From Clostridia bacterium (GTDB taxonomy: Bacteria > Bacillota > Clostridia > Christensenellales > UBA1242), in the NCBI GenBank assembly GCA_017453125.1, contig JAFTKS010000012.1, forward strand, positions 181,238 through 245,237: a DNA stretch of 64,000 bases, written 5' to 3'. The position numbers were made by a program, and so were the translations under genes. Positions 7,732 to 21,000 of the stretch are shown in pieces (within the stretch, counting starts at the first letter, position 1; every line of letters begins with the position of its first letter). The notes beneath the pieces are model-generated. The model saw only the letters and a list, made by a program, of their open reading frames with translations. It was not told the DNA's origin and made no database searches.

Positions 7732-10700
7732 TTATTCTTCGTCTAAGTCATCAAATAATACTGACTCATCAAAGATATTATCAAAATCTTCATCGCTTTC
7801 AAGATCTTCTTCCAAAGACTTCTCAATATCCATTGTATTGTCAAAGTCAAGTTCAATATCCTTAACTTCTTCTCTAGGCTTAGTTGCCTCAGCAAATGTT
7901 TCAATAGTATCAGCGTTAAGATCGCTAAGTACAAATTCTTTGCCTTGGTCATTAAGCATTTGAACATCAAGACCAAGACCTTGTAATTCTTTGATAAGAA
8001 CCTTGAATGATTCTGGCATACCAGGTTCTGGAAGAGGAAGTCCCTCAACAATTGCCTTGTATGCAGCAAGTCTACCTTCTGTATCGTCAGACTTGATAGT
8101 CATCATTTCTTGTAGAAGTTTTGTAGCACCATAAGCCTCAAGTGCCCAAACTTCCATTTCTCCGAATCTCTGTCCACCAAACATAGCCTTACCACCAAGA
8201 GGTTGTTGAGTAACGTATGCATATGGACCAGTTGAACGAGCGTGCATTTTATCATTAACCATGTGTTCAAGTTTAATATAATACATATATCCAACTGTTA
8301 CAGGGTTTTCAAATGGCTCACCTGTTCTACCATCATATAGTTGAATTTTTCCGTTCTCTGGGAAGTTGTTTTCAACTAGAAGTTCTCTAATATCGTTTTC
8401 TTTAACACCATCAAATACTGGTGTAGCAATCTTGATTCCAAGAGCCTTTGCAACAAGCCCTAAGTGAACTTCAAGCACCTGTCCTACGTTCATACGAGAA
8501 GGAATACCTAGTGGATTAAGAACGATATCAATTGGCTGTCCATTAGCCATAAATGGCATATCTTCAACTGGAAGAATACGAGAAACGATACCTTTGTTTC
8601 CGTGACGTCCAGCCATTTTGTCTCCGACGCTAATCTTACGTTTCTGAGCAATTGTTACTCTAACCATTTGATTAACACCAGTTTCTAGTTCGTCTTTATT
8701 CTTTCTTGAGAATACTTGAATATCAACAACTACACCACTAATTCCGTGAGGAACTCTCAAAGATGTATCTTTGACATCTCTTGCTTTCTCTCCGAATATA
8801 GCTCTCAAAAGTCTTTCTTCTGGAGTTGGTTCTGTTTCACCCTTTGGAGTAACCTTACCTACAAGGATATCACCTGGTTTAACTTCTGCGCCAACTCTGA
8901 TAATTCCGTTTTCATCAAGATTTTTAAGAACATCTTCACCAAGGTTTGGAATATCTCTTGTAAATTCTTCATCTCCAAGCTTGGTTGTTCTACATTTTAC
9001 TTCTTCCTCTTTAAGAGTAATAGAAGTATAAACGTCTTCTTTTACAAGTCTTTCACTAAGAAGAATAGCGTCCTCGTAGTTGTATCCTTCCCAGTTCATA
9101 AATGCTATTAGCATATTTTTACCAAGAGCAAGCTCTCCACCATTGGTACTATATCCGTCAACAAGAGTTTCACCCTTTTTAACCTTTTGACCTTTTTTAA
9201 CAATTGGTTTTTGGTTAATACAGCTTTCTTGGTTTGTTTTTACGAACTTAGTAAGTTCATATCTTTCAACAGTTCCGTCGTCAAGAGTAACTTCAACTCT
9301 ATTAGCGTCAACATAAGTAACAGTTCCGTTATTTTTTGCAACAATAATTGCACAGTTATCAAGAGCAATCTTATGTTCCATACCTGTTGCAACAATTGGA
9401 GCCTCAGTTCTAATTAGAGGCACTGCCTGACGTTGCATGTTCGCACCCATCAGAGCTCTGGCTGTATCGTCATTCTCTAGGAATGGGATAAGTGAAGTTG
9501 GAACAGAAATAAGTTGTCTAGGAGCTACGTCCATATAATCAACCATTTCTTTGTCTACTTCAAGAACTGTATCTTTATATCTACAAATAATTCTATCATT
9601 AACAAATGAACCATCAGCATTAAGAGGCTCAACAGCTTGAGCGATATAACAATTCTCATCTTCATCAGCCATTAAATAAACTGTTTCGTTTGTAACAATA
9701 CCCTTTTCTTTGTTAACAACTCTGTAAGCAGTTTCAATGAAACCATACTCGTTAATTCTAGCAAAACTTGAAAGAGAGTTGATAAGACCAATGTTTCCAC
9801 CTTCTGGTGTTTCGATAACACAGATTCTACCATAGTGACTATGGTGAATATCTCTGACTTCGTCAGTAGCTCTATCTTTCTTGATACCACCAGGACCAAC
9901 TGCTGATAGTCTTCTCTTCTGAGCAAGAGAACTAAGTGGGTTCATCTCGTCCATAAGCTGACTCAATTGGTGACTAGCAAGGAAATCTTTGAATGCACGA
10001 TTGATAGGTCTTGCATTAACAACTTGCGAAGGACTAATATCATTCAAATCGTGAGACTGAAGAGTTTCTTTCACAGCATTAGAAAGCTTGTTCATTCCAC
10101 TTCTGAATGCATCTTGAAGAAGTTCTCCTGCACCCTTGATTCTACGATTGCATAGGTGGTCAATATTATCAACATCGCCAATTCCTACGTTCAAATCTAA
10201 GAAATAACTAATATTTGCAAGAATATCATCAATAGTAAGAGTACTTCCTACTAGATTTTCTGCATTAGCTCTAATAGCCTCAATTCTTTCTTCTTTTGTT
10301 TTGTATTCTTTAAGAATATCAGCAAGAACTGGATAATAAACATATTGAGTAATTCCAAGTTCTTTCTCATTACATTTGATAACTTCACTTAGTTTAACTC
10401 TATTATTTCCATACATCTTGTGTTTCTTGCCATCAACAAGAACCCAAACAGAATTGATTCCAAGATGTTGAATTTCATATGCTTTCTCTTTTGAAATAAT
10501 TTCTCCAGCAGGAACAATAACAGTCTTCTTGTCCTTGATATCTTCAGCAGCTGTAAGACCTACTAAACGATTTGCAAGAGCAAGTTTCTTGTCAACCTTG
10601 AATCTACCAACTTCTCCAATATTATAGAATTGTGTACTAAAGAATTGAGAGAAGATGAATTGTTTTGTAGCTTCCGCACTAGGAATTTCGCTTGGACGAG

Positions 10701-11430
10701 TCTTTCTAGAAAGTTCTATCAAAGCATCGTGTTGAGTCTCATATGGATCTTTGTCGAGAGTTGCACGCATAATTGCGTTGTCTCCAAAAGTCTCTAATAT
10801 ATCTTCTCTTGTTAGACCAAAACACTTTAGGAATATACCAAGAGACAACTTTCCGCCCTTGTCAAGACAAACTCTCAATTGATCTGGTTCTTTCTCTTTC
10901 TGCTCGATTTCCAACCAACTACCACGTTTTGGATTAAGAGTACTAGCAAAAATCTCTCTACCAGTTTTGTCAATCTTCTTTGAGAAATAAACAGATGGAC
11001 TTCTAACAATTTGAGAAACAATAACTCTTTCGATACCATTGAAAATAAAAGTACCCGCCTCTGTCATAAAAGGAACATCGCCAAGATAAACTTCTTGTTC
11101 AATAGCCTCACCAGTTTCTTTGATAACAAGTCTAACATTTACTCTAAGAGCTACACTATAATGACTACCCTTTCTCTTTGTTTCAGCCTTGGATAATTTT
11201 GGTCTGTCTTCAATTGTGTAGTCTAAAAAATAGACCTCTGCCTTGCCTGCATAGTCTGTTATAGGTGAAAATTCTTTCAAGGCTTCCCCTATACCATCTT
11301 TTATAAATTTGTAATAGGAGTCCTTCTGGATTTCCAATAGATATGGCATCTCTGCTTCTTTTGACTTTCCGAATGTATAACGGATATTATTGCCGTACTT
11401 AATCTTTTTGATATCTGCTGTATTTAACAT
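7732..11430 (-). CDS. rpoB: RNA polymerase beta subunit with divergent rifampicin pocket
   Basis: Beta subunit (1232 aa) of RNA polymerase, the main part of the catalytic cleft and the rifampicin target. Family landmarks include the N-terminal [13 protein letters not shown] region, the rif cluster, the [16 protein letters not shown] flap region and the C-terminal [20 protein letters not shown] clamp. The rif cluster reads [20 protein letters not shown] then [11 protein letters not shown]. In E. coli numbering this gives L514 and Q526 instead of F514 and H526, with S531 unchanged; residue Q504 here is the 526 equivalent. The ATG follows AAGGGAGAG at about 10 nt. No rplJ or rplL lies upstream, so the gene is separated from the usual ribosomal stalk genes and uses its own promoter. 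Confidence 0.98.
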   Translation of the reverse strand: MLNTADIKKIKYGNNIRYTFGKSKEAEMPYLLEIQKDSYYKFIKDGIGEALKEFSPITDYAGKAEVYFLDYTIEDRPKLSKAETKRKGSHYSVALRVNVRLVIKETGEAIEQEVYLGDVPFMTEAGTFIFNGIERVIVSQIVRSPSVYFSKKIDKTGREIFASTLNPKRGSWLEIEQKEKEPDQLRVCLDKGGKLSLGIFLKCFGLTREDILETFGDNAIMRATLDKDPYETQHDALIELSRKTRPSEIPSAEATKQFIFSQFFSTQFYNIGEVGRFKVDKKLALANRLVGLTAAEDIKDKKTVIVPAGEIISKEKAYEIQHLGINSVWVLVDGKKHKMYGNNRVKLSEVIKCNEKELGITQYVYYPVLADILKEYKTKEERIEAIRANAENLVGSTLTIDDILANISYFLDLNVGIGDVDNIDHLCNRRIKGAGELLQDAFRSGMNKLSNAVKETLQSHDLNDISPSQVVNARPINRAFKDFLASHQLSQLMDEMNPLSSLAQKRRLSAVGPGGIKKDRATDEVRDIHHSHYGRICVIETPEGGNIGLINSLSSFARINEYGFIETAYRVVNKEKGIVTNETVYLMADEDENCYIAQAVEPLNADGSFVNDRIICRYKDTVLEVDKEMVDYMDVAPRQLISVPTSLIPFLENDDTARALMGANMQRQAVPLIRTEAPIVATGMEHKIALDNCAIIVAKNNGTVTYVDANRVEVTLDDGTVERYELTKFVKTNQESCINQKPIVKKGQKVKKGETLVDGYSTNGGELALGKNMLIAFMNWEGYNYEDAILLSERLVKEDVYTSITLKEEEVKCRTTKLGDEEFTRDIPNLGEDVLKNLDENGIIRVGAEVKPGDILVGKVTPKGETEPTPEERLLRAIFGEKARDVKDTSLRVPHGISGVVVDIQVFSRKNKDELETGVNQMVRVTIAQKRKISVGDKMAGRHGNKGIVSRILPVEDMPFMANGQPIDIVLNPLGIPSRMNVGQVLEVHLGLVAKALGIKIATPVFDGVKENDIRELLVENNFPENGKIQLYDGRTGEPFENPVTVGYMYYIKLEHMVNDKMHARSTGPYAYVTQQPLGGKAMFGGQRFGEMEVWALEAYGATKLLQEMMTIKSDDTEGRLAAYKAIVEGLPLPEPGMPESFKVLIKELQGLGLDVQMLNDQGKEFVLSDLNADTIETFAEATKPREEVKDIELDFDNTMDIEKSLEEDLESDEDFDNIFDESVLFDDLDEE

Positions 11431-11550
11431 TAAGATACTCTCCCTTGAAAAAATTTAAAAATTTCTATTAAGTTGTAAAATATGCTAAAATCGTTTGCCA
11501 AAAACAAAATTTTTAATTATATTAAAGACATAAACGATGTAGCATAATTG

Positions 11551-11574
11551 ATTGTTTACGCACTTATAAACAAT
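11551..11574 (-). promoter_or_regulatory. Hairpin in the rpoB leader
   Basis: A perfect 8-bp stem ATTGTTTA/TAAACAAT (11551-11558 with 11567-11574) lies just after the rpoB transcription start, in a 5' untranslated leader of about 150 nt. There is no T-tract, so it is not a classical terminator. Its function is unknown. Confidence 0.4.
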
Positions 11575-11588
11575 ACCTTGCACCTAAG

Positions 11589-11617
11589 AGTTTAACACAA
11601 GAAACACACGGTGTCAA
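11589..11617 (-). promoter_or_regulatory. Sigma-A promoter of rpoBC
   Basis: The -35 TTGACA (11617-11612) and -10 TAAACT (11594-11589) have a 17-bp spacer, identical in both hexamers to the rpsL promoter. Confidence 0.75.
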
Positions 11618-11658
11618 TTCTTTTTTTGCAATTTTTTGAAAGAATTGTTGTTTTTTGT

Positions 11659-11736
11659 TTGACAAATTAATTAAAATATTTTATTTATATACAATCTAAA
11701 AGGCACATCTATTGGGTTTAAGATGTGTCTTTTTTA
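11659..11736 (+). ncRNA. Possible very short transcript: promoter followed at once by a terminator
   Basis: On the plus strand TTGACA (11659-11664) is followed after 17 bp by TATTTA (11682-11687). A 10-bp stem, AGGCACATCT (11701-11710) paired with 11721-11730 with one G-T pair, then ends in six T. No ORF lies between, so any transcript would be little more than the hairpin. It may instead be a leftover terminator. Nothing else is recognised between 11737 and 11916. Confidence 0.3.
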
Positions 11737-11916
11737 CTTTATTTTCAGATTTTTTAATATTTTATATAAATTTTAAAATGTACTTTGATACTTAATTTCA
11801 AGATTGAAAAAAAGTGAAATATAATTTTTACTCATCAAATATTTTATCATATGATTAAATATAACTGCACAATTAAATGATTTTTTGCTTGAATCAATAT
11901 CAATAAGTACCCTATT

Positions 11917-11977
11917 GAAAAATAAAAACGACAAAAGTGAAGGGACGATTATTTTCGCCTCTTCTACTTTTATCGTT
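11917..11977 (-). terminator. Terminator after the 8749-aa gene
   Basis: A long imperfect hairpin (11927-11977; outer stem AACGA/TCGTT, inner AAAAGT/ACTTTT and GAAG/CTTC) is followed on the minus strand by TTTTTATTTTT. It isolates the giant gene from rpoB. Confidence 0.75.
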
Positions 11978-12007
11978 CGTTTTTCGCTTTTACATAATTT
12001 TTTTATC

Positions 12008-15000
12008 TTACAGATAACTATAGAACAATGTATAAGGTCTTGCATCTATTTTGCCAGATGCATAGCTTAGTTTCATATAAGAACCCGTCCATGTTCCTGT
12101 TACATCAAGATTACTTTGATCTACAAAGTGATACTTACCTGTCTCAGTATCATAATAAGTAAACATTAGAATATGACCTGTTGTCTTTCCATCAACGGTA
12201 CCATAATACCAAATTACATCGCCTGGTTTCAATTGCTCATATGCCTTGTCGGTCATTGTTGTCGATCTACTGCGACTTGGATAAGGATTGACTATTTTAT
12301 TAATAGTTGAATAAACAAGACTTATGAATCCACAACAATCTGTTCGCCAAGCTTTGCCATTATTGATATTATCAAGAACAGCATCTCTATTCCATATATA
12401 CCTCTTACCCGTCCAATAGTATGTCCAAGCATAACTATCATTCTTTGCTGCAGAAACATTGTATCCATTCTTATAATTGCCGTTTTTTCCATCAACATCA
12501 TAATTCATTGCTAAATCTGCAAATGAATTTGTACCAACATTATAATAATTCAAACTATTACTATATTCTGATGAAATAGTATCTGGCCATACATATCTAT
12601 GAATTGCATAGGTATATTTATAGTTTTTAGATTTTTCAGGACTCTTGAAATCAAGAGCATTTTTAAGAACGGTCAATCTATTTTCGTCATCTAGAGCTGT
12701 ACCATAAATATATTCATAAGAATCTAATGCCTTATTATATATCTCTAGTGATTTTCCAGACAAATCAACTTCATCGTCTGGCGTCTCCTCAATAATAGGT
12801 TGTCCACCATGTATCAAATACAAGTCTTGTCCCGGAACTTTAAATACAAATGGATAAGTTCTATTAAACTCATAGAAAGCAGTCTTATCAAAAATATTAT
12901 GTTCTTGAACATGTCCTGCATTAATATCGACTTCATATTGAGCTTTTGCTTTTGCCCCTTCACCATCAAACGATGTAAGAATAAAATCGCTTGTTGATGC
13001 AACTTTTGCATCTCCAACTTGATTGTTCAGCCCTGTAGTCAAATCATCTGTATTATAACCTAAACGTAGAATATATGCAGTATATGTATTATACGTTAGA
13101 CTATTATAATCAAATAGTTCGTGACCTGATGACTTTTTGATATTGATTTCTGGTTTTGAACCACACACATAAGAATATGATCCGCCTGATACAAATGTAT
13201 TATATTCTACCCCTAATACAAATGAATAATCTGTTTTATATGGAGCAGACTTTGAAATAGTTCCTCTTTCTATTTCATTTCCATTTGCATCTCTTTCAAT
13301 ATAGTCTGACTTAAAGTTATAGTGATATTCAGTCTTTGCATAATCAAATTTTGAATAATAAGTTTCTTCTTCATCAACATCTATAAACATTTCAAAAGCA
13401 TTTGGATTATATGTGTCATATGCGCCGTTGAACGTTATATTGTTCATTTTCAATGAATTTGCTGTAAATGTCAATTGGGTTTCAGACATTTTTCCTGCAA
13501 AACCACCAGCATATTTATATGCACTTACATAAATGTGATTTAGTGCTAAAGAACTATTGATTTCTGAAACACTACTATACACGCAACCATATGCACCACC
13601 TGCATAATAGCCCTTAACTAAAGAAGTAGAATTTGCAATACCACCACAATAAGTATAATAACCATTAGCATTCTCAAATGATGGTATTGTTGCAGTTGCA
13701 CCAATTAAACCACCAGCATATGTTAACCCATAATCAGATAAATCTTCTGCATCAAATTCTGAAGAAATCTCTGCTATCACATCAGCAAAAACATAATTAC
13801 ACCCATATACTTTAATATCCTGTCCCCAATTGGCACCAATAAGACCTCCAGCATATGCATCATACAAAGTATAATCAATTTCCGATGTATCTGTGCTATC
13901 ATTCTCATCATCAACTAATGTATATTCAACTTCCGATGTCGACCATACAGGCAATCTTGCATCTTGCAAACCAATCTGTACGTATGAGATTGTTACAGTA
14001 TTTGCAACGTTCTCCCCAATCAATCCACCAGATGCACAATAAGACTCAATCTTTCCACAAACATTAATTTTGTTAAGAGATATAGTTGTTGGATCGTATG
14101 CAATAATTCTTCCAATTACACCTCCAGCACTAGCCTTTGCTGTAATGTTTGCATCGGCACCATTGATTATATTGGAAAAAGACATACTAAAGTTTAGAGA
14201 CTCACAATATCCAATTACTCCTCCAGCAGAACCACTATTGGCAGAGCAATCAATATTACCATAGTTTGTAAAATTGTTGATTGTAAGTACGTAGTTACTT
14301 ATTTGTTCTGAAGTAAGATCGGAATATGTTTCGACCGAACCAAATAATCCTCCGGCACCATTATCCAGCCCATCAGTAACTTCTTGATACTCAGTTAAAA
14401 TATTAGCTTTGTTCAATACTGACGAAGTCTCGGAGCAAGAATATTGGTATAGACCCCTAACAATTCCAGCAACACCACCAGAATACATTATAGATTTCAC
14501 TTCAAACGATGAGCCACCAATAACGACATCACCAGAAATTTTCAAAGAAATTTGTCCATCGGAAATCGACGAACTTGTCTCTTCAACAGTTCTCTTACCA
14601 ACCAATTGACCAAACAAACCACCTGCAGAAGTTGTTCCACTAATTTCTACATTGTTTCCATCGAATTCTATATTTTCAAGAAGTGTGTGACCTGGAGTAT
14701 TTTTGCTGAATGATCCTACCAAACCACCTGCAACTGGTCCAATAACTTTAAAACTTGAATTAATAGATGAATCTGATTGTATACCACTAAATTCAACGGG
14801 CATACTATCAGAAGCAATTGCTCCAAACAATCCACCAGCAGCTCTGAAGCTAGCTTTTGTATTAATTGAGACCCCAGCTCCATTTCCACAATTTCTTACA
14901 AATAAATTTGCAATTAATGAATTTGAAATATAACCCATAATACCGCCAACATCTAGCGAATTAGAATAAATATTTCCAAAATTATAGCAATTTTCAAATA

Positions 15001-18000
15001 AAACATTTGGTTTTAAATCTTGTCCCTCTTCTTTATTAAATCTTCCAACAATTCCACAAAGTGCAGTAACAGCACCTTCAGAATAATTTTCTTTTAATAA
15101 TTTTATCTCAGCATTATTTGACAAATTCAAGAATGCGATATTAGAGTGATTTACAATCATATCGGCAACTATTCCTCCAACAATTGGAGCATCGAGCAAT
15201 ACCTTACCAGATTGCAAAGTTTGTGATGGGTCTATATAATAATATTTATTATTATATAGGTCACTATCATCTTTATTCAGTTTATTGGTTTGCCCTATCT
15301 TATAGTTCTCAACTGTATATATATGTCCTTCAAACTCAACTTCTCGCTCATTATCAATCAATCCAAACAAACCACCTGCATACTCATTAGATTTGAATGT
15401 TGCATTAGGAATATTATATTCGGATCTATACATATAAGGAGCTATTGTTGACAATGTGATTTTGGCATTCTCAACATTTCCTACACGACCAATGAATCCA
15501 CCTACAGATTTATCTGCTGTAAGATTTCCTTCACTTTGACAACTATCAAAAACAATCGTTGTTACTGTTATATTACTATTTAGAGAATTCAATGACCCTA
15601 GTAATCCGCCAGCTATACTTTCAGGCTCATTGTCTCCTGTTGTTATGCCTGAGTATGACGTAATATCTGAACTTGCATTAATAGTAGAAATAAATTCAAT
15701 ATTATGAAGTAGATATGTAGTTTCGTTATACACAACATAATCGCCAATTCCTTCATAGATAATCTGTTTTCTTGTTTTCTCTATCTCATATCGTCTAACA
15801 AGGTTTTTTTCATACTCAGCTGCTTGAGATATTTTGGTATACATATACTGATAATTATTTGAAGAAATAATTCCTGCAACACTATTAAATCCATAAATTT
15901 TACCCGTGTTAAAGTTATTTTGGAATACAATAGATTCAATATTTATATGCTCTCCAATGATTCCCGCTGAGTGTTCAGATTTTTCAGAACCAACAGTCGC
16001 ATGATTTTGTAAAAATTTTAGTTGTACATCACTTGTAGAGATATATGCACCATTTGCAAAACCTGCAGTCGAAACCCTACCAATTACACCTCCAGTTACC
16101 CTACCTAATATAACTGGCTGTTGAAGATCTTCAGTTTCCTCTGTTTCGTCCGTATTTTCAGAACCCTCTTCAGTGTCAACAACTTCTTCAATTGGAAGAA
16201 TTTCTTCTTCTGTGTTTTCAATCGTATAAGGGTTTGTTCCTGAATAAAGATTTGCAATTTGATAAATCCAATCAGGAACATCATTTGAATATGTTGAGGC
16301 AAGAAGTGTGTCTTCATCAGAAAGTGTTGCTACCGCTGAAACTGGATCGACATATTTCCCAGCCTCAATTATACCAATTACACCACCAGCAGTTGGAATA
16401 GATACATATTGTGTATTAACATCTACTCCAGCTGTAATATTACCAGTGTTCCAGATAAGATATTCATCTTCAATACCATTATTAGCTTCTAAAATTACAT
16501 TTGCACCAATATATGCAAATACACCACCGGCCAATTCAAAGGCTGTAATATCTCCAGAGTTTTTAACCCCAAACACGCTATTATTTTTTGTAACATTGAT
16601 TGTCAAAGTAGCCCCATTTGCATTAATGAAATCAGCTGAACCGATTACGCCACCAACAACAAGTGGAACATATACTAGTTTACTTGCAGGTTGCTCAAAA
16701 TAGACATCGTTCAAATCAATTAATTTTCCAGCATTTTCAACATTGCTAAGATTTATTGTGTAATCTCCAATAACTTCTCCACTGGAAATATAGTGCGCAG
16801 TTCCAATAATTCCACCCATATATTCAACATTAGCATATACCACATCTATATCAACTACCACATTTTCTATATTATGTGTAATATCTTCTGTCTTAGTTGA
16901 AACAGCAGGAACGGCACTTGCAATAAGTCCGCCAAAGAATGTATTGTAATCACGATTGGCAATATCAATATATTGCACATTATCAATGTTTGTCATTGGC
17001 GTTTGTGATGAAATGTCAATATTTCTAATAGATATATTGCCATTCACATAACCAATCAAACCATACAAGTTATAAGTCTTATCTGAATTACTACTTAAAG
17101 TAAAGTAAGGAGCAGATATCGAAATACTAGACTTTATAGTATTTCCATCATCATCTGTACTATCAATGCCCTGAATATCCAAATTATTAATAGGATAATA
17201 ATATGTTCCTAACGAACTTAGCGTATTCTGATAAATATTTGTACTTGCATTAACAATATTTCCCTTGATTTTAATAAGAATATTTTTAGGATTTTTTGGA
17301 CTATCCTTGTCATATCTCTTATTAACAGCAGAATAAATATATGCGTACAATTTGTCTTGATTAAAGGATTTCTCCTTTTCGATATCAATTTCAAGAGAAT
17401 AATTTCCAGAATTATTTTCAAGAGTAGCACTTCTAATCTTGATATCATCAATAAACTTCAATGTAATAACTTCTGACTTGGTTGTATCAGATTGTGTAAC
17501 CTGTTCCACCTTCAAATCCCACAATCCAGATTCGGTCAAAATCTGTTTTGTTTCGCTCATAAGTGGTTTTTGAGATGGTTGTGTATATTCTCCATTTACA
17601 TATGTTGCATTAGTTCCTGACAAAGAATATAATACTGTCGCATTAAACTCTTGATGTGTAGGAACATCTGACTTTTTCATATTAAATGCATAAGCCATAT
17701 TCAAGAATGTATCATAATTATATGGTTGTTCATTATTTAGGTATCTTACATTAATTGTAGTTTCTTCTTCCGCTACTACCACCGCATCAGAGTCTACAGA
17801 ATTATTAAAGAACCAATACTTATTACTAGACCAATTATATGCTTTTTCTGAATTTAGCAAATACTGAGCAGTTCCTATAATAAAGCTATAATTATTGCCA
17901 CTAGAGTCCCTACACAAATCTGTAGATACCTCATTGAGGTTATATCCTCTAGCAAATCCAACTATACCGCCAATCTCTGGCATATTATAACCTGTAATAT

Positions 18001-21000
18001 TGCCGTCAGCATCTTTTATAGCATACTCGGTTTTTATTGTTTCAACATCGAAAACAGTTAAAATTTTGACATCAATATTGTCAATTACATAATTTGTAGA
18101 TTGAGTGCCATCATACAAATTTTCAGCATATGCTACAGCACCACCACCTAGTACAAGATCTTTGTTATTATAATTTAACTTATGATCATTTGTATGTGCT
18201 ATACCATAAAGTCTAAAGTTGTCAATCTCTACTTTGGCATTTTTTACATTACTATTTTTGATTGCTCCAGCAATTCCACCTACAAAGTTTGAACCAATTA
18301 GATTGCCTTTGAAGGTATATGTTTCATTATTTTCACAATCTATTGTTGAATATGAGAGATGTCCAACAAGTCCACCTATAAATATATCTGATTTCTGTGC
18401 AGTAAAGTACTCGGAACCTTCCTCACTATTTTGTCCAGCATAGAACGAACCAATAGTAATTACTTCCGAACCAATAGATATACTTGCAGAGTCATTAATA
18501 TTAGTATATAGTGCCTCGCCTGCAATACCACCTACATATGAGAATCCATTGACAGATGCGAAATTATAAACATTTTCTAACGTAGAAACACCCTTTTCTT
18601 TCAATGATTGTCCTTGACCAATACTACCAACAATACCACCTACAAACATCATATATTTGTTTGGCTTTATGTCTCCATTGATTGATGCGTAATTTTTGAT
18701 ATTTTTCAAATGTGCAGCATTTAATCTACCAACAACACCACCAACATATCTAGTGGTAAGAGCAGATATAGAACTATCCTCTACAACAATGTCTCCAATA
18801 GCTACTACGTTTCCGTTTTTGCCATTTGCTACATATCCAAATGCACCACCAATGTTTCCAAAGGCATCGGTAAATAGTTGCGAATCTAAAGCATATTCAT
18901 TTGCAACTTGTCCCATTTCCTCTGGAGAAAGTGATTCTTGAATTTTAACATTTTTAATAGTAATATTTAGATTATCCATTTCTTGTTGATAATAAGAATT
19001 GACATAACCCGCTATACCACCAAGATAGCCCATTCCAGAAATTATTAGAGGATCTTCCTCGGATAGTCCAGAAATAGTAATCTTGTTATTTCTTTCTTCA
19101 TCATCAGTGGTAACACTCAATAGACCATTTACTCTACCTACAATTCCACCAATATTATTATCCAATCTAACACTTGAAGTATTCTCAAATATTACGTTTG
19201 AAAGATTTATACCAACATCAGAATTTATAAATAACTCTAAGTTATCCGCCATTCCAATAATTCCACCAACAGCCCCGCCAAATGATGCATTTTGAATTAG
19301 TGGTGTCTCATTAGCACTTATCAATCTAACTTTGTTCGAATCAAGATTGGCACCAGATATTTTTGCTTCTCGTGCATAACCTACAATTGAACCAATTTTT
19401 GCAATTTTGTTTTCGCTAGCAATAATAACTGAATTATTTTTAATTGAGTCATCTGCTACAACATCGTTTGAAACTGTTGCATTATCAATTATAATTGAAC
19501 CATTTGAATAACCTACAATTCCGCCAATATATTGACCATCAATTGTTGTTAAGTCTGAAGTATTCAGAGCATTATCAATTTTTAAAATTATACCCTTTCC
19601 TTCTATTTGTGCAACAATACCACCAACATTACCTTTAGCATCAGTGATTCTTCCATAGTTTGATAAACCTTCGGCAGTTACCAAAACTCTTGTCTCACCA
19701 TTTAGTATTGCTGATTTTTCGCTTGTAATAAAACCAATAATACCAGAAATATATTGACTAGCACCATTTTCAGAACCTTTGACAGTACCATAGTTAGTTA
19801 ATGTACCAAGAGATACTGCTTGTGTTGCTCTTAGAGAATATGTACTTGCGGAAACAACACCATTCACTTCAACAGCACCAAATATTCCACCTACAAAGTT
19901 TCCCGTTCCTTGAACATCTAAATAGTTTGTTATAATGGCTGTATTAGTAATATCTTTTGCGTATCCAGCAATAGCTCCAACGTAATTGCCCTTACCAAAT
20001 ATATGAGAACCTTCGTTTTCTGTAGTTTCGTCACATCTTAGAACAACTTCTCCAGAAATTGTTGAACCATTCATATAACCAAATAATCCAACATAATCTT
20101 TTTGCAACCCTTCTACACTAAAGTCATTGTTTTTGTAATATCCATTTGTTGTAAAGTTGATAAGCTCAACTAAAGATCCATCACCAAATTGGACATTTCC
20201 TTTGAATGCGTATGCAGGACTATAGCCAATAGGTTGCCACAATTTCTTTTGGAAATCGATTTTTCCACCAACTCCCACAATTTTGATTGTGTCTCCTGCA
20301 AAAGAGTTCTTGCCTGTATTAACTTGTTCGGCAATCCAAGCCAATTCATCGGCATTTCTAATTACATATGTTGTTGAATTATTCTCTTTGATAGTATCGT
20401 TTACTTCTTCTCCAGACCAAACATTTGCCTGCATTAGAAGTACTGGGTAGTTATTGTTTTTCTGAGAAACTCTACTCCAAATATACGACCAGTCATCAAA
20501 CAATTCGTTATTGGCCTCACTCAACGAGCTATGAGTAATTTCCATAAGCGAATTTTCATCATAAACAGAATTTGTAGATTCTGAAATCACATAAGTTTTT
20601 CTATAACTAATACCATCTGCATTATTGATATTAGTAAACTGCAATCCAAGAAGTGAAGAATAACACTCGTCAAATTCAACACTAGCGAATGGTGAACTAA
20701 AGTTTACAAATGCAGAAGCAACTGCACCACTTATACAAGACAGGTTCATTGTACCATCTGCTCTACTATTACGTACACCAGCAACAAGATCTCCCTCATC
20801 GCCACGACTCACGTAACAATCAATTAGCCTAATTGCTTCTTGATTTAATAAGCCAACAAAACCTCCGGCATAAGTTGCACCTATAACAGCAGAACTATTA
20901 TAACATTGCTCAATTGTTGCTTTGCCTTTGATTTCTCCGACAAAACCACCTGCTACACCATCAGTTGATGTAACATCACCAGTATTAAATGAACCGCGAA

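Noticed and set aside
8716..9111. Plus-strand ORFs of 131 and 86 codons opposite rpoB
   Set aside because: Shadows of the conserved rpoB frame; they have Ser/Phe-rich antisense composition and no SD.
11773..12045. 90-codon minus-strand ORF overlapping the end of the giant gene
   Set aside because: It runs through the giant gene's terminator, starts inside that gene and has no SD.
16308..16703. Antisense ORF of 131 codons inside the 8749-aa gene
   Set aside because: It is rich in PITPP-type runs, which are the mirror image of the GG-V-I-G repeats on the coding strand. It has no SD. The same holds for 23634-23993, 29277-29594, 41358-41819 and others.
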